A stretch of DNA of 64,000 bases from CBDBJL01 sp965206365 (lineage in GTDB: Bacteria > Pseudomonadota > Alphaproteobacteria > JABAAW01 > JAHZMA01): positions 1-64,000 of the forward strand of contig CBDBJL010000025.1 in the NCBI GenBank assembly GCA_965206365.1, read 5' to 3'. The position numbers and the translations under genes were made by a program. The notes under the pieces were generated by a model. The model had not been told where the DNA came from and made no database searches. It saw only the letters and a program-made list of their open reading frames with translations. This document shows, in pieces, positions 61,785 through 64,000 of the stretch (positions within the stretch are counted from its first letter, which is position 1; each line of letters starts with the position of its first letter).

Positions 61785-61822
61785 TCAAAGTTTCATTTTA
61801 AGTACAAGCATATTCTCAAAAT

Positions 61823-61853
61823 AAAAAGCCAACATTTCTTGTTGGCTTTTTTT
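61823..61853. terminator. Bidirectional terminator between recA and the chemoreceptor gene
   Basis: AAGCCAAC (61826-61833) pairs with GTTGGCTT (61841-61848), loop seven bases, followed by seven T on the plus strand and preceded by an A run that serves the minus strand. It separates the convergent recA and chemoreceptor genes. Confidence 0.85.
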
Positions 61854-61917
61854 GTTGTGCAAAAATCAATTTCAAAATGGCGTAATAATTATGATTACGA
61901 TTCCAAGAGGTTAGATT

Positions 61918-63660
61918 TTATGAATTTTGAATTTCAATAATTTTCATATGGAAATCTTTAATTTCAGCTCCTAACTCTTCGGCCAAACGACGGAGATTTT
62001 CGGCATCTGAAAATAGAGTTGCCGCCATAGTGCCCGTGCTGGTGGCAGCAGTAGATACTGAGACCAGACCTTGGGTTACTTCATTGGTGCCTGTTGTTGT
62101 TTGTTGGGCATTATTTGAAATTTCATGAACGGCATTGGTTTGCGAATCTATAGAATCAGCAATATCACTTGAAAGTGTATTAATATTTGTAACGACTTCT
62201 GCAACCTGGGCAATTGCAGCAACCGCATGCTGGGTTTCTGCTTGAATATTTTGAATTTGAGAAGATATTTCATCCGTTGCTTTTGCGGTTTGACTCGCAA
62301 GATTTTTTACCTCGTTTGCAACTACAGCGAAGCCTTTCCCACTCTCACCCGCACGCGCGGCTTCGATGGTGGCATTCAGTGCCAATAAATTGGTTTGGTT
62401 GGCAATATCATTAATTAAGCTCACCACCTCACCAATACGCTGAGCTGCATTCGCCAAACCTTGAATTTTCTGGTTGGCATCATTGGCTTGCGAACTTGCA
62501 TCTTCTGAGATGTTCCGTGATTGATTGACTTGTTGCAACACAGTAATAATAGATTTAGAAAGTTCACCACCGGATTCTGATACTGAGCTAATATTTTGAG
62601 CCATTTGATCGGTAGCAGAAGATATTAATGTAATTTGGCTTGAGGTTTCTTCGGCATTTGTAGAAAGGTAACCGGTAGAATCATAAATCTTTTTGATTGA
62701 GGCAGAGATATTTTCAAAGGTGATATTAATTTTATCATCAAATGAATTCATGAGTTTTTCTAGCCGTTCTGTGCGTGCTACCTTATTATGGGTTTGTTCA
62801 GCTTCTAATGTTAGTACTTTTTCGTGATCTTTCATATAACCTGTTAATTTTTCTAATGACCGAGCCAAATCGCCAACTTCATCACGACGATCTTTATGAG
62901 GTATCGGTGTTTTTGTACCTTTTAGCATTGTTAAAGTTGCGCTGCTAATGGCAATCAAAGGCTTACCAATACCAAAATCGATACCAAAGCCTAATGCTAA
63001 GGTAAATATCATTAACAGCAGCATGATGCCTGTTAGACCATAACCAAATTTGTGGCCTCGGGAAATTAAGGATTCAACATCGACAGCAATTTCCAAAACC
63101 CCACGTGTATCGTTTAGGCTCCAACCGGCAATAGGAGTGTCGGGATGATTATTATGGCAATCCACACAAGTTTCAGAGGTCAATTTGTCGGCTTTGGCAA
63201 CATAAACAATTGCTTTACCAGCATTATTTGTTGCAAATTGATGATAGATTGCGTCAGGATTGGCAGTCAAAAAATCCCAAGCCGCTTGTTGCCTTGCATC
63301 CAAGACACGTTCAGAACGATTCGGCCAAGGAAAGGGGCTATAAAGATTGGCTTGAGTGCCAGTTTCAGAGATGACTTCGCTAAGATTATGTGTGAAAGTA
63401 GCGGGTGCTGGTATGGTGCCTGCACTCTCACGGTGGTCTGTATCTGTTTCAATTCCAGCGAGAAGAGCTTCTGTTAAAATATATTTCGTATAAAAATTAC
63501 GAATGGCTTGAATTTGGTCGAGAGTATTGGTTCCCACCTCAACGGCGGTATGTGTAGAATAATGATGGATAACCAAAGGAATTAACCCGGTTACAACAAG
63601 TAAAGCTACCAATATCGGAACACAAAATATGTATTTCCAGCTTCTCAATCCAATTTTCAT
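61918..63660 (-). CDS. Methyl-accepting chemotaxis protein with haem-c-type (DUF3365/Tll0287-like) sensor domain
   Basis: This inner-membrane chemoreceptor of 580 residues has a first membrane helix (about 11-32), a periplasmic domain containing a CxxCH haem-attachment motif (C165-V-D-C168-H169 in SETCVDCHNNHPDTP), a second helix (about 205-230), a HAMP-type linker (KDRRDEVGDLARSLEKL) and the cytoplasmic signalling tip VVSLINDIANQTNLLALNATIEAARAGESGKGFAVVANEVKNLA. A covalently bound haem implies redox or gas sensing. Flagellar fliE lies just upstream on the same strand, consistent with motility. Confidence 0.9.
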   Translation of the reverse strand: MKIGLRSWKYIFCVPILVALLVVTGLIPLVIHHYSTHTAVEVGTNTLDQIQAIRNFYTKYILTEALLAGIETDTDHRESAGTIPAPATFTHNLSEVISETGTQANLYSPFPWPNRSERVLDARQQAAWDFLTANPDAIYHQFATNNAGKAIVYVAKADKLTSETCVDCHNNHPDTPIAGWSLNDTRGVLEIAVDVESLISRGHKFGYGLTGIMLLLMIFTLALGFGIDFGIGKPLIAISSATLTMLKGTKTPIPHKDRRDEVGDLARSLEKLTGYMKDHEKVLTLEAEQTHNKVARTERLEKLMNSFDDKINITFENISASIKKIYDSTGYLSTNAEETSSQITLISSATDQMAQNISSVSESGGELSKSIITVLQQVNQSRNISEDASSQANDANQKIQGLANAAQRIGEVVSLINDIANQTNLLALNATIEAARAGESGKGFAVVANEVKNLASQTAKATDEISSQIQNIQAETQHAVAAIAQVAEVVTNINTLSSDIADSIDSQTNAVHEISNNAQQTTTGTNEVTQGLVSVSTAATSTGTMAATLFSDAENLRRLAEELGAEIKDFHMKIIEIQNS

Positions 63661-63902
63661 TTATTATTCCTTAAAGTATCTCAATTATTTTTTACAGAAA
63701 ACTCCACTGCTTATATTTATATCATAATGCGGTGAAAAACGCCTTTAATTTTCAAAAAATACACCCTTATTTCTTTATGGTCTTAAACACAGAGTATAAA
63801 GTTTTTCAAGCGAAGATACAAGAGGTGTCTTAAATCAAGGTGTTTTCATATCCATAGGGTATAGATTTTATCAGCATTATCTTATGTTTAGGTGCAATTT
63901 GA

Positions 63903-64000
63903 TTAAATCGGGGTACGTAATATTTCACGATAAGCTTCCACCACACGATCACGAATGGTAACAATGGTATTTAAGCTGGTTTCTGCATTGAGCAAAGCGG
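63903..64000 (-). CDS. fliE: Flagellar hook-basal body protein FliE, C-terminal fragment
   Basis: The reading frame entering from the window edge on the minus strand encodes ALLNAETSLNTIVTIRDRVVEAYREILRTPI followed by a stop, matching the conserved FliE C-terminus (...IRDKVVxAYQEIMRMPI). FliE joins the MS ring to the proximal rod. Only the last 31-32 codons are in the window. Confidence 0.88.
   Translation of the reverse strand, partial: ALLNAETSLNTIVTIRDRVVEAYREILRTPI

Noticed and set aside
1..64000. tRNA, rRNA, transposase, prophage or toxin-antitoxin genes
   Set aside because: All gaps between genes were inspected by eye and none shows a tRNA-like cloverleaf, a mobile-element gene or terminal inverted repeats. 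A covariance search was not possible here.

Overview
The window is a dense, AT-rich stretch of an alphaproteobacterial chromosome. It is almost entirely core metabolism and information-processing genes. No insertion sequence, prophage, CRISPR array, rRNA or tRNA gene was recognised. The alphaproteobacterial assignment is an inference from several features: a separate F0 operon with paired b' and b subunits (atpI-B-E-F'-F), the trpD-trpC-moaC-moeA order, the truB-rpsO-pnp block, a heterotetrameric sarcosine oxidase locus, a TAXI-type TRAP transporter, and GTTC-N7-GTTC-like sites at the recA promoter. A low-GC relative of Rhodospirillales is plausible, but genus and lifestyle cannot be fixed from this sequence.

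Layout. 1-5037: sarcosine oxidase operon (beta, delta, alpha, gamma); beta and delta each carry a single-base frameshift in a T run. 5051-8488: replicative polymerase dnaE. 8493-12899 (minus): truB-rpsO-pnp, then an exported nuclease-fold protein. 13381-14496: a betaine-type homocysteine methyltransferase, which fits with sarcosine oxidation. 14572-18195 (minus): a Bcp-type peroxiredoxin and glnE. 18306-21788: a giant AsmA/YhdP-like envelope protein. 21794-27378 (minus): tyrS, moeA, moaC, trpC, trpD and an alpha/beta hydrolase. 27815-30825: cysE and two cysteine desulfurases. 30930-32351 (minus): an active-site-degenerate phosphohexomutase. 32590-38083: TAXI TRAP receptor and permease, an aldehyde dehydrogenase and an HD-domain oxygenase-like protein. 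38103-38624 (minus): a membrane protein with a degenerate J domain. 38850-40623: glnB-glnA. 40774-47713 (minus): a secreted protein of unknown function, ppdK, glyS and glyQ. 47931-54782: carB, greA, msrB and the F0 ATP synthase genes. 54870-61784: purH, rpoH, a small membrane protein with a pseudokinase, and recA. 61918-64000 (minus): a haem-binding chemoreceptor and the 3' end of fliE.

Functional links. glnE, glnB and glnA form a complete post-translational nitrogen-control module, with the target tyrosines visible in P-II and glutamine synthetase. The methyltransferase and sarcosine oxidase would demethylate betaine towards glycine, although the oxidase is probably broken as sequenced. cysE and the two desulfurases connect cysteine synthesis to sulfur mobilisation.

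The most unusual items are: the degenerate phosphohexomutase (30930-32351); the HD-oxygenase family member beside a dehydrogenase and TRAP transporter (37493-38083); the membrane-anchored pseudokinase with its small membrane partner (57706-60332); repeat-built C-terminal tails on Pnp and the peroxiredoxin; the two frameshifts in the sarcosine oxidase operon; a 19-codon leader ORF before atpB; and structured, palindrome-rich intergenic DNA upstream of truB and cysE. No multi-gene defence island or clearly undescribed system was found.
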